In this document: one piece after another, positions 24,801 through 38,800 of the stretch
Position numbering within the stretch: position 1 is the first letter of the stretch
Layout: the number at the start of each line of letters is the position of its first letter
NCBI RefSeq assembly: GCF_036373705.1
Contig: NC_089864.1
Span: forward strand, 14,170,001-14,234,000
DNA from: Amia ocellicauda
Taxonomy: Eukaryota; Chordata; Actinopteri; Amiiformes; Amiidae
Direction of reading: 5' to 3'
DNA length: 64,000 bases
Program-made: the position numbers and the translations under genes
The notes under the pieces: model-generated
Seen by the model: only the letters and a program-made list of their open reading frames with translations
Told to the model about the DNA's origin: nothing
Database searches by the model: none

Positions 24801-25972
24801 GATTAACCAAAGCGTTAAATCCAGCAACTGAGTGATTTCACAAGCTGGTGGCGTACCATGAGGGCAGGCTGTCAGTGCTATGTGTCAGAGCTCCGAGACG
24901 CTCTATGATTGGTTCTCTCCACAACAATTAGGCTTCCCACACAAAAGACACACAGACAGTGTTTCTCCTAGTCTGGCCGACACATCAGTGACATAATGGC
25001 CCACAGATGTGCTGACAGAGTCTGACCTGTTGTGCACCATACTTCGGCAATCTGAACAAGCAGTGCTATGTCAAGATCAATATTTTATTAGTGCTAGAAA
25101 TTGGTTCTCGGTCTCAGACCAAGCTCGGGCTTGTGGCAGGCAGTTGTGTTACCTTGCATGCAAGAAGTTCTTGATGGTGTCGCTGTACATGAAGAGCGCG
25201 GCCGTGGCGGTGGTCAGGATGATCTGGATGGAGAGGATTGTGTACACCTTCCGCAGAAAATCTGTACAGAAACAGGGACCAGACACCTAATTGATACTCT
25301 GTCCTATTGACAAATGACATTTTTATTCTTCTGCATTAGGATGAAAAAGTCACATTATTTATTATTATTATTATTATTTCTTCAGGTGTCACTTTAAGAA
25401 GCACTACTTGGACTGCACATGTACTTCTTAAGATCCATCTTCATGCTTTGCAACCTATTAAATGTTAACAGGATTACTATGAATTACACAATATAATTCT
25501 AATTAAATATCGAGTTAATTTATAATAATAGTAATTTCAAAACAGTAAACTATTAAGATCAGACAAAGACAAATACAAATTAAACATTATTAAAAACCTG
25601 AAGAGCGCCAGCACACGTCAGTATATGTGAATGTGGTTTAACCGCACCTACAAACCCAGCTGCATTGTTATCTACGTATTGAATCTAATAATATCAATCA
25701 TAGTAATAATAATAGTGACAGGAAAGCGTAGGTGACGATGTTGGATAAGCAACATCGTTTCAGTAAATTGCGTGCATCAAAGAATGAAAACAATATCCTA
25801 AATAATGCATACAGCACAGGTTGCTTAATTAGCTGACAAGCGATGTTTTTCTGTTTGGTTTTCTCCCAGTCCCCCACTTACCCATTCGGATCTGCACACT
25901 GGCAGACGCCACATTGGTGCCATAATTAAAATCATCTTCGATGGACGATCGGGGATACTTCTCTGTTGTCAT
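21876..25972 (-). CDS. tmbim4: transmembrane BAX inhibitor motif protein 4 (TMBIM4/GAAP)
   Basis: The gene has seven exons, read from high to low: 25882-25972, 25153-25261, 24358-24463, 24126-24159, 23695-23812, 22315-22360, 21876-22082. They join in frame to give 236 residues; human TMBIM4 is 238. TMBIM4 is a multi-spanning Golgi/ER membrane protein that limits apoptosis and tunes calcium release. Family signatures are visible: [13 protein letters not shown] near the N-terminus, [28 protein letters not shown]-type loop [12 protein letters not shown], and [20 protein letters not shown] before HKLSPEE and a lysine-rich end (MKKN). Hydrophobic segments fit the seven-helix BI-1 fold. All introns have GT-AG ends. 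The short 34- and 46-bp exons are supported by phase and similarity. Confidence 0.95.
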
Positions 25973-25974
25973 TT

Positions 25975-26180
25975 TTAAAAAGCAAAAGAACAAATGCCTT
26001 TAATTCGGTGAGTGTACAGATAAGAGCTCCTCATACGCAGCTGCTTTCACGTAATTCCTGTTTTTGTGGTTTACTTCCGCTATCATCAGAGAGAGGCGGG
26101 GTGACGTCTTGGTTTAAATGGCTTAACCGCATTCATTTCATCGCTCGGACGACGCCGTGTCGGAAATGCACGAAGCATTC
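25975..26180 (-). promoter_or_regulatory. tmbim4: probable tmbim4 promoter
   Basis: Upstream of the - strand start codon the sequence turns GC-richer. It holds an ETS-type ACTTCCG, a GC-box-like GGCGGGG and a CRE-like TGACGTCT (26102-26109), a common mix in housekeeping promoters. Confidence 0.4.
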
Positions 26181-26884
26181 CGAGACTAGCCGAAGTCATG
26201 CGGTTGTGGAATATAAACCAATGCCGTGTCACTGCTCTTGAACAATCGATAGAGTCAAGGCCAAAATAATCCATCGCAGATAGACACAGTTAAACACTAA
26301 CAAAAATGTGTCACAAGATGTCGTTTTATCTCAAAATACTCGTGATATATATACCGAATTATTCATATTTATCAGGGTTAATTACTTGATATATGTTTAA
26401 AATACTAAGACTATTTGTCAATTCTGATCTGAGTGGTGAAACTGTACAGCTTCAGGACATCTACAATGCTGTTTCTCTTTTTAAAGGTATTAATATATAA
26501 GTGCTTGTTCATGAGTAAGATATTGATGATTAAGGGAAATAAAGTGCAACCTAATATGTATGCATACATTATGAATCCCACAGGAAATCTAATTTTCGAT
26601 GGTTACTTCATGCATAATTATAATAGAAATAATGCCATTTATTATAAAGTGTAAGAAATAAAATGTTGCAAATATGCAATTCTTTTAGATGGTCTAATAA
26701 ACACATATATAGTTGTTGTTGTTTTTTTGTTCATGGTTGAGTGAAGCAGTTAATTAGTAATGGAGTGTTTAGTCACTGGAGTGTCCACCTCTGGTGTATT
26801 TAAATGAAGAACTTTAGCCAAGGATCTTGAGGGATCCTTGCTGGGCCTTTGTAGGAAGCTTTGAGGTTGTGTGAAACTCAGTTA
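26181..26884. other. intergenic DNA between tmbim4 and irak3
   Basis: AT-rich, with no gene recognised. Confidence 0.4.
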
Positions 26885-27308
26885 TGTAGTGGTTTTATAA
26901 ATTCTCAGGATACACCAATGAAGAAGTAACAAGTTTATTACAGAAAACATAAATACAGATTAACCTGGAGCTCTCCTCTCACATGAAGTGAAGAAAATAA
27001 CTAAGGATGTGAGTTGGAAGAAGCATTTCTGTATCTTCAGATGGACAACAAGTTACACTTATCTATCAGAAGTGATTACATCTCATTAAAATCCAGTTGT
27101 ACAAGTTCAGTTCACCACATGCATAATAATATGGTAGTTAATTAAGTAACCAAAAGACAATGGTTGGTACCCTCTCAGACAGTAGTTGATTAATTAACCA
27201 AAAAGTAGCCCTCAAAAAGGAGCAAATATAAACTAGTGAATTAAAAATATGAAACTATTAAAAATAAAGAATATAAAGAAAGTAATCAAAGTAAAATTTC
27301 CCACTACA
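26885..27308 (-). mobile_element. LTR-like repeat, copy 1 (probable solo LTR)
   Basis: Read on the - strand, this 424-base unit starts TGTAGTGG and ends CCACTACA, the TG...CA short inverted ends of an LTR. It has an AATAAA about 50 bases before its end. Most of it aligns with 61477-62012 and part of 58838-59158 in this window. Shared blocks include ATTATTATGCATGTGGT and TAATAAACTTGTTACTTCTT. Flanks are GTTA and GTCA, a possible imperfect target duplication. No internal coding region is attached. Confidence 0.55.
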
Positions 27309-28909
27309 GTCACAAGCCATGCGGTATAAAAAAGATGTGGACACAGATTCCCTGCCCCTGGTTGGTAATATTAAGACATTTGTTTGTTTTATGATACATT
27401 GTTTATCATTAAAAGCAGTGGCATATATAATGGTGGGAGCTGCATGGCATCAATACGTTTTTATCATGATGCTTGCAACACTTGTGCTACAAGTTTGCAC
27501 ATGGCAAGTGATAAATTAGAATTTCAGATTGCCATTATGACCAGGCCTACAAAATCCAGGGGTGTCCCTTAAGATAGGGAGTCTGGATGCAGCTAGATAA
27601 GGGAGGGAATTTGGCTGCTGTAACAAGTTGTAGCAGTAGGTGATAATGAGCTTTTGAGAATCTGGGGCTGGGGTGGGGGGTGGGGGGTCTCTGAAATACA
27701 CATTTTGAAACTTTCCTTGTTTTCACAGGAAGAATAAATCCACAGCCGTGTGGTGTTTGACAGCAAAACGCATTTAATGGTTTAAACTGCTGCTCAACAA
27801 TGTCTGCAAAGGCCTGATAAGAGAGCCAAGGATAGCTGGGAAATTAAAAGCCTGCTCTTAGATTTTTCAGTGACAGGCAAAATCACAGTTACATAGACAA
27901 TAATCTGGTAACTGATTACATTACTGTGTTGGATACCTGCTTTTCTTAAAAATATAATTGTTATTGTTATTGCTATTAACTGTTGTTGTTACACTGCAAG
28001 TTTGTTAACATAGAAAGCATGGCATTTACACATACCTAAAAACTTTAAAATATATTACCTCTGTTACTCCAATGAAAAAACACAAAAACTAATAGGAAAT
28101 TTCAAATCTATTACCCCCAATAATTATTTAGGTTATGCCAACAAAATTACATATTTCAGTTTGTAATTCACTTTTTAGAAAATGTAAAAGATCACATAAC
28201 CTTACCAGAATTGTATGACATACATTACCTACCAGATTGGCAACACCCTGATTCCCCATGATATCCAACAACAAAATGTGATGCTAGACCCATGTAGAAC
28301 TACAGATAATTGCGTTAATTTAGTCAGTAGAAATGCTGTACTAACCTTAACAACAGTCTGGAATAAACTGTAATCCTAATTTAATCACAAAAAATAATTC
28401 TAGTACATAATTTAGATATATTACTCTAAATTACTCCAAACACCTACACCTGGTTTTCTCAGTATGTTAGAAATGGGAAACCCTTGAATACTGAATATGT
28501 AAATATGGTTGTCGTGCAGATGTCCTGTGATTAAGTGTTTTTTGATGGCCTCGGTTTCTGAGAGGTTTACCTGGTACTATATGTAAATTGCTTTTACCAC
28601 CTCAGTCTCTTAAATTAAATGAACCCCTGGCTAGGAAGAAACCTCTCATGTAAGAAAATGATTTAGTTTCTGTGTCTTTCAAATAAGTCCCTTTTTGTAT
28701 TGTCCCATGACTGTAGCTTTGTCTGAGCAGAGTTAAGATCACCACTAAGGGGCTATGGTGGTCCACAAACAGTCACATGTCACTGTAGATTACTGATCGG
28801 GGGCCTCTAGTGATGACAGACGTAAGAAGTAAATCCTGCTTAAGCCTGTCTCGTGATGTAGCTCCTGTGATCTGTTCTCCTCCACATGTGATGAAACAGT
28901 TTACATTAC
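27309..28909. other. intergenic DNA
   Basis: Nothing is recognised beyond a short G-rich run near 27665-27690. Confidence 0.4.
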
Positions 28910-29062
28910 CTTCAGCTGTGTTGCACGTTAAGTTCAGATCCATCATGAATTTGTTCATTGCATTAAAACAAGTGAAATCTTCAACGCAGGGCTCTTCTGC
29001 GCATGCCTGGCACGTGTCCACACACTGCCCGAGTGAGCCCTTCATCACAATGGTAAAACTGT
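28910..29062 (-). other. exon-like segment encoding a cysteine-rich peptide, unknown gene
   Basis: On the - strand a CCAG acceptor is followed by 153 open bases (51 codons) and a GAAG|GTAATG donor. Both boundaries are phase 1, as in many extracellular-domain exons. The peptide has seven Cys, including CVDTCQACAEEPC, and an N-glycosylation sequon (NLTC). The frame also continues as an open stretch from 29075 to 28773, starting right after an in-frame stop. I do not recognise the family. No partner exon was found nearby, so it may be an exon of an unannotated gene, a relic or chance. Confidence 0.35.
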
Positions 29063-32000
29063 CTGGATTGTCCATTCATAGATTTTTCCTTAATTGAAAG
29101 CCCAGAGCTAATAAATTGAATATTTTAGCTGAGAGAAGGAAAGCTTAATGGCTTAGTCTGTCTCTGAACTTAACATTCCCACAGTAGCACGATTAAATGG
29201 TTAATGGTCTTCAGTTTAATACCAGTAAAGTTTTCTTCATCTGCTAAGTTTAAGCAGTTGCTACGTTAAAGGTTGTTTGAGGGGTAAGTGATGCAGCACC
29301 AGTCTATAATCTCCAGCAGTCTAGTGATCGTTTATAGGTTATTGATTAACCATATGTGCCTAATATTTAAATCTATACATTAAATACATGTGTATGCTTG
29401 ATATCTCAAAATTACAGCTTTACTGTTCTTTTGTTTTTTGTGTGTGGTAGAGCATTTGCCTACTTCAGTGTTTGTCATCAAAACACAGCTCCTGAAGAAA
29501 GGGTTTCAGTCTAAGAGGATCTTGTTCAAGATTTGGTTCACAGGCCTCAAAGCTTAATGGAAACACTTCAGGCCTGGCACAACAGCAAATTAGATGCAAG
29601 CTTTTTCTGTTAATCCCTGACTATTTGTATTGGGTTCTTCAACAAAAGAACAAACAAACTAACGAGCCAAATATTTTCTTTCATAGCTGTGTAACAGTCA
29701 CAGAGCTCAAATATTAACTGATTTCCTTCCATCACACCAACTTTACTGCACATGTTAGGGAATTGTATTAAACTAGCCTTCTTACCCTAGATGTAACAGT
29801 AAGGACAGCTCTTGATTGTGGTTTATACCATTCTGCAACAATGTATCCTAATGAACACACACATAAGCAATAGCTCAGAGTTCACATAGCAACTGAAGGC
29901 TGTTGGCGTTTCCCTGATTTGGATTAGCAGACATTCATTTCAAATAAGGGAGACTGATTGCCTGACGTCTGAATTGTTGAATCTAAATGTTTGTCTGAGT
30001 GAATGCTTATTGAACAGAAGTGTCACAATTCCCCAAAGGCTTAAAATCGCCGCAATTAAACCTCCCAGTTCCAGCTTGGTCACACAGTTCTACTTTGCAG
30101 CCAGAGGAGGACTCCCTGTAGTGTACAAAACTGTGTGCTAGTCATTAGATTTCCACCTCATTTACAGATAATGTTTCCAATGCTAAATCTGTTCTGTTCA
30201 CACTAATGCTACCATTACGTACGGGATGCACTTTACAGTGAACATCAAGAACAAATCTGGCAAATCAGTATAATATAAATACATAAAAGTACAAAAACTG
30301 CTACTTGGGGAGAGCTTATTGAAGTATATGTGATTGCATTACATTGGTATTGTACTTATTCAAAGCAGTACAGTTGTCCTGGTGGAATCCTGTGCACTGC
30401 TTCAGTCTGGCACGGACTCTGATTTTTATGCATCTCTTCAATCTGGAACGAATGGACTCTTGTAGTACAGAAGCATGACCATCATCTCTGCTTAAGTGCC
30501 TCAGATGAAGGTACTGTGACACTGTGTGGGGTTGCACACAACATCTGGGACTCTATAGGCAGGGTCTATAGAAACAGCGACAAACAGGCAGGGGAAGAGG
30601 CTGACAGAGGGGCAGGTTTATTATTTAGTGTGGAGGTGAGCAAAACAAAGACACTCCTAGCTTCTTGTCGAGCCTAAATATATCCTCTACTGACAAAGAC
30701 AAACACACTCAGCAACCATCCTAGTCTAGTCTATAAACCATAGTTCATTACCAAAAAATTGACTTTGAATATGAAAATTGGAACCTGTTAAAGAAATGAT
30801 CTGGTCACAGGTTGTCAAACTTGGTGAGGATGTATTCTTCAGAGCACTGTTTCTTGCAGTTGGGATTGTGGCAATGAAGCAATGAAAGTGGCCATGGTCA
30901 CTTGTTACTTTCAATCTGTTCCTGATTTGAAAGCCAGCATTGAAAGCCAGGCCTGTTTCAGCTTTGGGGCTAGATTAAAACAAGGTGCAGAATTCCAGCA
31001 ATAATAATACATATACAGTATGTCTGGAATGTAATCAGTATTAACAATGCCCTATTTACATTTGTTTCCAAACTGTCCATAGCTTTCCTTCTCTATTCAA
31101 ATGGGATCAGTTCAGATTACTTGGATTCCCTGGGCAATTATGCAATCATACTACTTCATGATAGCAAACATAGCAAGTCAATCCTTTAAAGGCTTCATTT
31201 TGTATTTATATTGTTTAAAATGAAGATAATTGTGCTTTATTACTTCCTGTATGAGTCTGCGTATTCAGTTTCTAGCTCATTTGCTATGCTTCATTTGTCT
31301 TCCTGTGAATTACCCGCTGTACCTGTTCTCACAGGAACAAACCACAGAGTGATAAATATACCATTAGATGACATTAGGTGATGGCCTAGATTACATTATT
31401 GTCACTTATGGTTTTAGAAAGTGTTTTGCAGATGCAAATCAAAGATGAATCCCTTTATACACATTATAAAAACAACTAATGTAAAATGGCATTAACTCCA
31501 AACTTATCAATTGATATTCAATGAATTTCCCACATAAAAGTTTAGTTCCCTTCATAAAGTGATGATTATTTTTTCAGAGGAACAAATGTCCCCGAAATGA
31601 TTATTATTGAAATGCCAATATGCCTCCATAAACTTCAGATCCTTTTTAAGTGTTGACATGATTGGTACCTAAATCTCTGAGATCAATACCGAGATAATGC
31701 ATGTAGTTGACATATAAACATATGTTTATAGTTCAATTAGATACATTGTTTATATATAAAGATGATGATGTAATAAATAACAATATTTAAACAGCTCCTG
31801 TATAATTAATGTCTGACTTCATAAATGTACAGAAAACAACAAAAAACAATATGTATTACAAAAAAGAAGGCTCATATAATTAATATGCTATGGCTAATAT
31901 CCTGAGTTCATGAGAAACTCCCAGAGGAAAAATAAGTAAAAATACTGAATAACACCCACCACACACACACACATTCAAAGATGACAAATGTTCCGTTCAG

Positions 32001-32720
32001 TGAAATTTAGGTTTTAGGTTTTTTTAATGGGAAAAAGTAAAAGCAATGGAAATTCAGCAGCACATGTTGGCAATAGATAGCGCCAGTGTCATCCCTGTAT
32101 TTATGTGCTTTGATGAATGTCTGGACCATGGACTGATTTACTGGAGATGCTTGGACATGCTTGGGGATAAATACACCAGGTCTGCAATGTACAGAGTGAT
32201 GGTCTTGCAGAGGCCAGCCTGCACCTGACGATGAATAGAAACCACTTCTCCAGAGCAGCTGACTCCTCTGCAAGGTGATTTATAGTGTTGACACTGCTTT
32301 TCTGTTTTAGGGTGACAGGTTAATCCTGCCACCCAGGAACTGTGTACAAGCATTAATTGCATCTTGACTACAGACCGCGAATGAAATGTCAGTAAATGTC
32401 ATAAAGACCGACGCTAAGCTTTCCGTTTCCCACCACAGAGTCAAACATATGAGCCAGAAACAGAGCTGACACGTTTCATTTTTATCACACAGGATGGAGT
32501 TTCCATTTTTTCCCTGTTTTCCACTTCGCCAAAATGATGAAACAACTGTATTTGATCTTAAGCAATTACATCAACAATACGCAGTGTCCCAATATAGCGG
32601 CAGGAACATGGACATAAAGATATCACTTGTTTTAATGCACACAAAAACAACAAAAAACCTGAAGAAGAAAAAAAAAATGAAGCAAACACAAAAAGTACCT
32701 GATGAGTAATGGTGTGTCGT
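29063..32720. other. intergenic DNA upstream of irak3
   Basis: No gene is recognised. A GC-richer stretch at about 32050-32290 may be regulatory. Short open frames have no domain similarity. Confidence 0.4.
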
Positions 32721-32866
32721 AATATTGCGTGCATCCTCACCCCACCCGAGGCTGCAGCAGCTGGGGCATTTCAACATCGCCGTCAAACAGCCCCGACACA
32801 CACCGGCCGGGACGCAACAGGATGTGTTAGTTAGTTAGTTAGTTAGTTAGTTAGTAACCAGACACA
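32721..32866 (+). promoter_or_regulatory. irak3: probable irak3 promoter/5' UTR with TTAG repeat
   Basis: GC-richer sequence precedes the start codon. Seven tandem TTAG units (32827-32854) end 12 bases before the ATG, followed by the context ACACAATGG, which is acceptable for initiation. Confidence 0.45.
32827..32854. repeat. (TTAG)7 microsatellite
   Basis: Seven perfect TTAG units directly upstream of the irak3 start codon. Confidence 0.92.
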
Positions 32867-35773
32867 ATGGCCGCCAGAGCCGCCTGTCTGAGCTCCTCGA
32901 CGCCGCTCTTCGACGCTCCTCCCGCCGTCATGGAGAGGCTCTGTAAACTTATCGACTGTGGGGACGGGGACGTGGGCTGGAGGGGGCTCGGTAAGTACCC
33001 AGCAGAACCAGTCGGTCGAGTCGAGTACTTTGGCAGGAAAAGGCACGATTAAACGAGGATGATTTACTATTAATAGCGGTACTAGCTAACACACTTCTAC
33101 TTGTAACAAAGCGCGCAACATTGTAGCAGCTTAGTATTGTTAGCTGGGACGTCACGCCCGTAACGTGTGTGCAGAGACTCTGACTCGAGTGGCTCTTGTT
33201 TGGCCGCCAGCGGAGCGCATACTGCCGGACTGGCTGGAGGTGCGCTGCATGGAGAGAGTGGGGGCGCTGGGGAAGAGCCCCACCCGGGAGCTGCTGTGGA
33301 GCTGGGCTCAGAAGAACAAGACGGTGGGGGATCTGCTGGAGGTCCTGCAGGACATGGGTCACCAGAGAGCAATGCAGTTATTCATGCCCCAAGGTATGTG
33401 CACTCATTGATTGTTGCTCACGTCTAAAGCAGCCCAGCTTCATCTGACTTTTTGTTGGTGTCCCCCCTCCGAAGTTTTTGCACTTTGCATATCTAACAGC
33501 AGTGAAGCTTGGCACCATGGTATATATATATACCCCTCTATGTAACTGCACAGATGTTTGCTGTTTCTGTTGTTTTAACCAGGCTGTCATGCTTGAAGTT
33601 TTATGCCCATGTAACACAACAGTCCTGTCAGAACTGGCCTACCTGTGTGGGGTGAGGGAGTGGAACTGTGCTGATTCGTGTTCAGTGTGCTCTGCACTGC
33701 AGCACATTGACTGTTGGTTGAGGAGGTTTTTAGGTGTCGCTTGGGTTCTCGGACAAATCGCCCCCCAGTCTTGTTTCATCGGGTGTCGGGTGTTATTATA
33801 AAAGCACAGTTTCTGAAAACAATCACATTCTGAAGCTCAAAAATAACTAAAACATACCATGCACTGACATTCAGGTGTTGTAGTTACAATGCATACAAAG
33901 CAATACAAAATACATAATGTAAGACCATAAAGTGCTTATTTTTTTAACTTTTTCTATCAATAGTTGTTGTGGTTTTCTTGCCTTCTTTATACTACCTGCA
34001 ACTGGTAACAACAAGTTGACAGCTGACTTCTGTGGTTAAATGTGCGTCACACACACACCAGGGATTTTCAGTTGGCCAAACATTGCTGTAGAAACCAGAG
34101 ATATTTTGCAATGCTTAGTGTGACACAGAGTACAAGAGGGGCTTCGGAAACAGACATGGAACACAATGTTCCTCAGTGGCAGTTGTCTTTGATCTCTTCT
34201 GGTGATTTCCCCAAAGTATGTTTTTATTCCTTGTCTATATTTGTGTTGTAATTTTTCCATTCTTCACATCCATCGTTCCATGAACAATTATGTATTTCAA
34301 GATGCATCTTTTTTTTTTAAGGAAAAAAATAGGAGTCTCAGCATTGCATCCTCTTGTCTGTAGCAATACTTCCTTTTTATTGAAATCCAGTGGTTTGAGA
34401 ATGCAATATCATTATTTGAGCACACACATATGTAGTAATTAGATATGATTATCTCCTAAAAATTGGACTCAGAAGCTATATATTGTCATTTTGAAAGGGG
34501 TTTTTGAGGATGTTTATGGCCATTTTATTCTCACTGTACAAAGATTTAGCCGAGCCTATACTTACCTTTGAGTTGGAATGTCAAATCCCATTACAGTTTA
34601 AGTTGCTATTAGACTAAGATTCATAATCTTTTGAAGCAAGGAATTAACATGCCCTTTATAATTTATTTGAGCCAAGAAACATACATACTGCATGTTATTG
34701 GTTGGTAACAGATGGTAAATAGGTATTTTATAGACCTCTCATTGCGTTCGGCAAACAGCATAGTATTCATGTGCACTGTGTTCGAATTGGTGACTACAGT
34801 TGACTGGACTAGATTTAATCTCAAAATGTGGATCTGTTATATTGTTTCCCATGCGACCTGTTTTGTTCATATGAGGGAAGTGAAAACGAGAGCACTTTCT
34901 TTCAAAGTCTTTATGTTTTGTGTGTTTTGGCCATTACATACTGATGAAACACAGATTAAACATTTTTGTATCTGAATAATGTCGCTGATTACTGATATCT
35001 ATGGTACCATGCACTGTGTATCTTTGAGATATCAGTAAATAGTGTGTTTTCCAGTATTTTGTAATATCATTATTTCTGTTTGCACAGGATTTGACATGAA
35101 CTTGAACCTATGAACCTATGTTCAAACTTAATGTTAATTAAAAAAACTCTTTAATAGCAGGAAATGCAAGTAATTAGTTACTGGGGAATCTTGCAATCCC
35201 CTGAGGACGCAACGTTGTCAGGGCTGGACCACTGCCACCAGCAAGAAAGTCCCCTCGCACGCAATGTGGGGAAGGGTGATCTATGCTCCTGCAGCAATAG
35301 CCTTGCCCTTTTTTACATTGTAAAATGTGATGTGAAGATTAGTAGCGGTGGCTTTATATGAGTATTCTGTGCAGAAGTGGTTTCGTATTAAGGGAAGCGA
35401 ACCTGATAGTGAATTTGTTATTTGGAAGGTGTTTTTATCCAAAGCAAACTATCAGTCAAGAGACAGTTGTTTCAGAGACAAAATGCTTATGTGTGATAAA
35501 CTGAGAATTTCAGTTCCGCTTATGCTCAAACCCCCAACTCCCCGGGAGCTCCTATTTATCGAAATGTTGGCAGTGTATTTTAAATGTGTATATTTACAAT
35601 GTTTTGTCATAATTATAGGATTCAAATCAGCACCTTCTCCAGAGAACGTCTTCCTGTCTAAGCTCAAAGAACACACTTCAGAGAGGGAATCCAATCTCAA
35701 GGTAAAACTGTAACTCAAGTGTACTTTAAACAAAGTGTGGATATACTAATATTGCAATATAACCATATCCATA

Positions 35774-35815
<42 letters not shown>

Positions 35816-38800
35816 GTTTTTCCACCATACAAAGTCAGTTCAGAAGACAGTAGATAAGCTGTACATAACTACAAATCTTAAATCATCTGCATGTAAGTGG
35901 ATGCTAGGAGACCAGGAGATGCTAGTGACAGCAGGGCAGTAGAATATAGTGGTAGCTATCTGTAGTACTGTAAGTTGCTTTTCTTTGTGAACAGTACACT
36001 GCAAACCATGCCCTTCTGCCATGCTCTTTTCATTTGGCACAAAAGAGGAACTGAAAATATTGTACATACGTTAGCAAAAGACTGACTGCAATGCAGAAAT
36101 ATCCAAAAATCGAATACATTGACTAGGGGATTTTAGTTGTATTTTTTTCTGTTATTTTATTGGAGTTGTACGAAGTTGTACAAAGCAGTTGCAGAACAGG
36201 AACATGTTCAAATTACAATTATTCATCAACCTTAGTTTTTGGTTTCACTAAGAAAACAGAAGTGCTAATGTTTTTGTTGTGGCAAATGAAAGCTTTTTCT
36301 CATTTCTTTAAAAACACCAAATATTTGTACAGTCTGATAACCACACCACACCCCAGCTGCTTTCAACCTCTGGGAGCAACTGTAACAATAACATCCTGGT
36401 AACAAGACTCATGCTGCTGTGGATTTTAATTACCGATATTTTACAGTTAAAAATACAGACCATAATTTGGCACTAGTGTCCTTCACTTCTTTGTTGGACA
36501 GTGAAATGTTTTTGTTATAATCCTATTTCTCCTTAGAATTTGAGTGTGTCTTGTTCATCAACATTTTTCTTTTCTTTTGAAATATTTTCTCCACAGACCG
36601 TGAATAATGCTGATGTATTGGAGGTGTCTGAACACCACCATTGTTATTCAGTTCACCGGCCAAATGAAGGTACAGTGTTGATCACACTACACATACAGCA
36701 GTTTATTTTTTGTAATTATTGTAAGTGTTTCTACCTGTTTTCTATTGGATACTAGACTGGCAAGACTGACAGTGAATCTATATTGTATGCAAACCAAATA
36801 ATATTTATTTTTTAACCCCTAGGTTTAAAGCAGACACCGGTACTGCAGTATTCAGACATCGTCAATGGAACCAGGAACTTCCACCCAGACTTTAAAATTG
36901 GAGAGGGCTCATTTTCAGAGGTGTATAAAGCAGTCATTGGAAATCAGACGTTTGCAGTGAAGTTATTTAAACGGGTATATATGGATCATGTGTTTCATTT
37001 AAGAGTTCCTCTTAATGACACTTACCACTTCAACTGTGTGTTTCTCTTACCAAAGCTAGTATGTGGTTTATGGTTTGTGCTGTACTCTATCATACAGAGT
37101 GGGTTGAAATACCATGGAATTAGAAGTTGTTAGGGTTGCCTTTATTATTTGTACAGTAATAGTGTTCTATTGAAATGAACATATTCTTTTTACTTTGTAG
37201 AATCAGTCTAGCAATCAGGAATCTGAGTTTGGTTTACTAGTTATCTTAAATTGCAAGCTAATCTCTGGGGACATATTTTTTAAATTAAAACAAAAACAAT
37301 GCCAAGAGATGTGTTCCCAGCTCTGATATCTGAGCTGCTATGCTGTGAAGTCACTATTCTGGGGAGACTGCTCAGACATCATCAATTAAATATTCATAGT
37401 ATTGTTTTAATTATTTCCCAGGGGAGGCAAGCAGAATGGAAAAAACTGTGGAAGCTCTTCATGTCAGACATAGAAGTTCTTCTACTGTAAGACTATGGAT
37501 CAACTTTGTTTTCTTGGATGCAGATACAAATATATATTTTTATCTTCATCCTTTATAACATGCCTTTACTTAAATTGTGTCTCTTAGCATCTCATCTTAA
37601 TTGACATTTTTTTGTTATCTTGAAAGTATGCACATTGTTTTCTCTTGTGTCACATGTTTACAATATTACAGGCATCATCTTAAAAGAATGAATAATGATT
37701 GCAATTGTCCTTTTTGTGTTGTAGCTTTGTAACTCTTCTGAAGTTTTTTGCAGTGCATTTGCAGATTAAACGCATTGTATTTGTCTGGTATTTGTCTGCA
37801 TCGCTGTAACTGTAAGTCCCTCACTTTTCTCTTCTCTGTTTCTTAGTTATCGTCATCCAAATATTCTTGAGCTGTGTGGTTACAACTCAGAGGATGGAGT
37901 GTACTGTGTGGTTTATCCTTACATGTCCAATGGATCACTGTTCTCTAGACTCCACTGTCAGGTGAGCCTGACAAGCAAAAGTGAAATTAAAGTTGACAAC
38001 CTTGGAAAATAAAGTGCACTAAGGTGTTGTATATTGTAAAGGCATTACATACTTCTTCATAGAAATAGTAAGTATCTAAAGGCCTTAAAATAAACTCACA
38101 GCTTTACAAAACACACAGACACACAATCCCTTTTAATGTTTTTTTGTTTATCAGCAAGAAAAAAACGAATTTATAATATGGATGTCTCATGGGCAAATAT
38201 GGAAATGTCCCTATTCTAGTGTTATATTGTAACTTTGGAAAGCCTTTCAGATAGAGGACCATTGCCTATAATATATGTCTGATTTCAATACTTGTCTTTG
38301 ATATTTTCGCAGGATGCGCTTCTGTTACTTCCCTGGCAGCTGCGGCTCAGTATTGCAAGGGGGACGGCCACGGCAGTTAACCACTTGCACACAGCCCAGC
38401 CCTGCTGTGTCATATGTGGCAACATCACAAGGTAATTCAGCTTTTTGACCTCATTTAGCTATCAGCCCTGCTAGTACACATCCCCCTGGTGGAACGAGTC
38501 CCACAGCACCCTTTTTACATTTCATTCTTCTTCTCTGCACACAGTATCCAGATGAGGTCTAACTAGTGCATTGTACAGTCTGAACATCACTGCCCTTTTT
38601 CTCAATTCTACACTTTTGACAATATACCCTAACATCCTGTTTGGCTTTTTTATTTCTTCCCCACATTGTTTGGATGGAGAAAGTGAGGAGTCCACATAGA
38701 CTCCTAGGTCTTTCTCATGTTACTTCATCTAGTTCTATTCCTCCCATAGTGTAATTATAGTGGACATGTTTGTTACCTACATGTAATACCTTGCACTTGT

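Noticed and set aside
32949-33362. 137-codon - strand frame over irak3 exons 1-2
   Set aside because: It is antisense to well-supported irak3 coding sequence and shows no domain.
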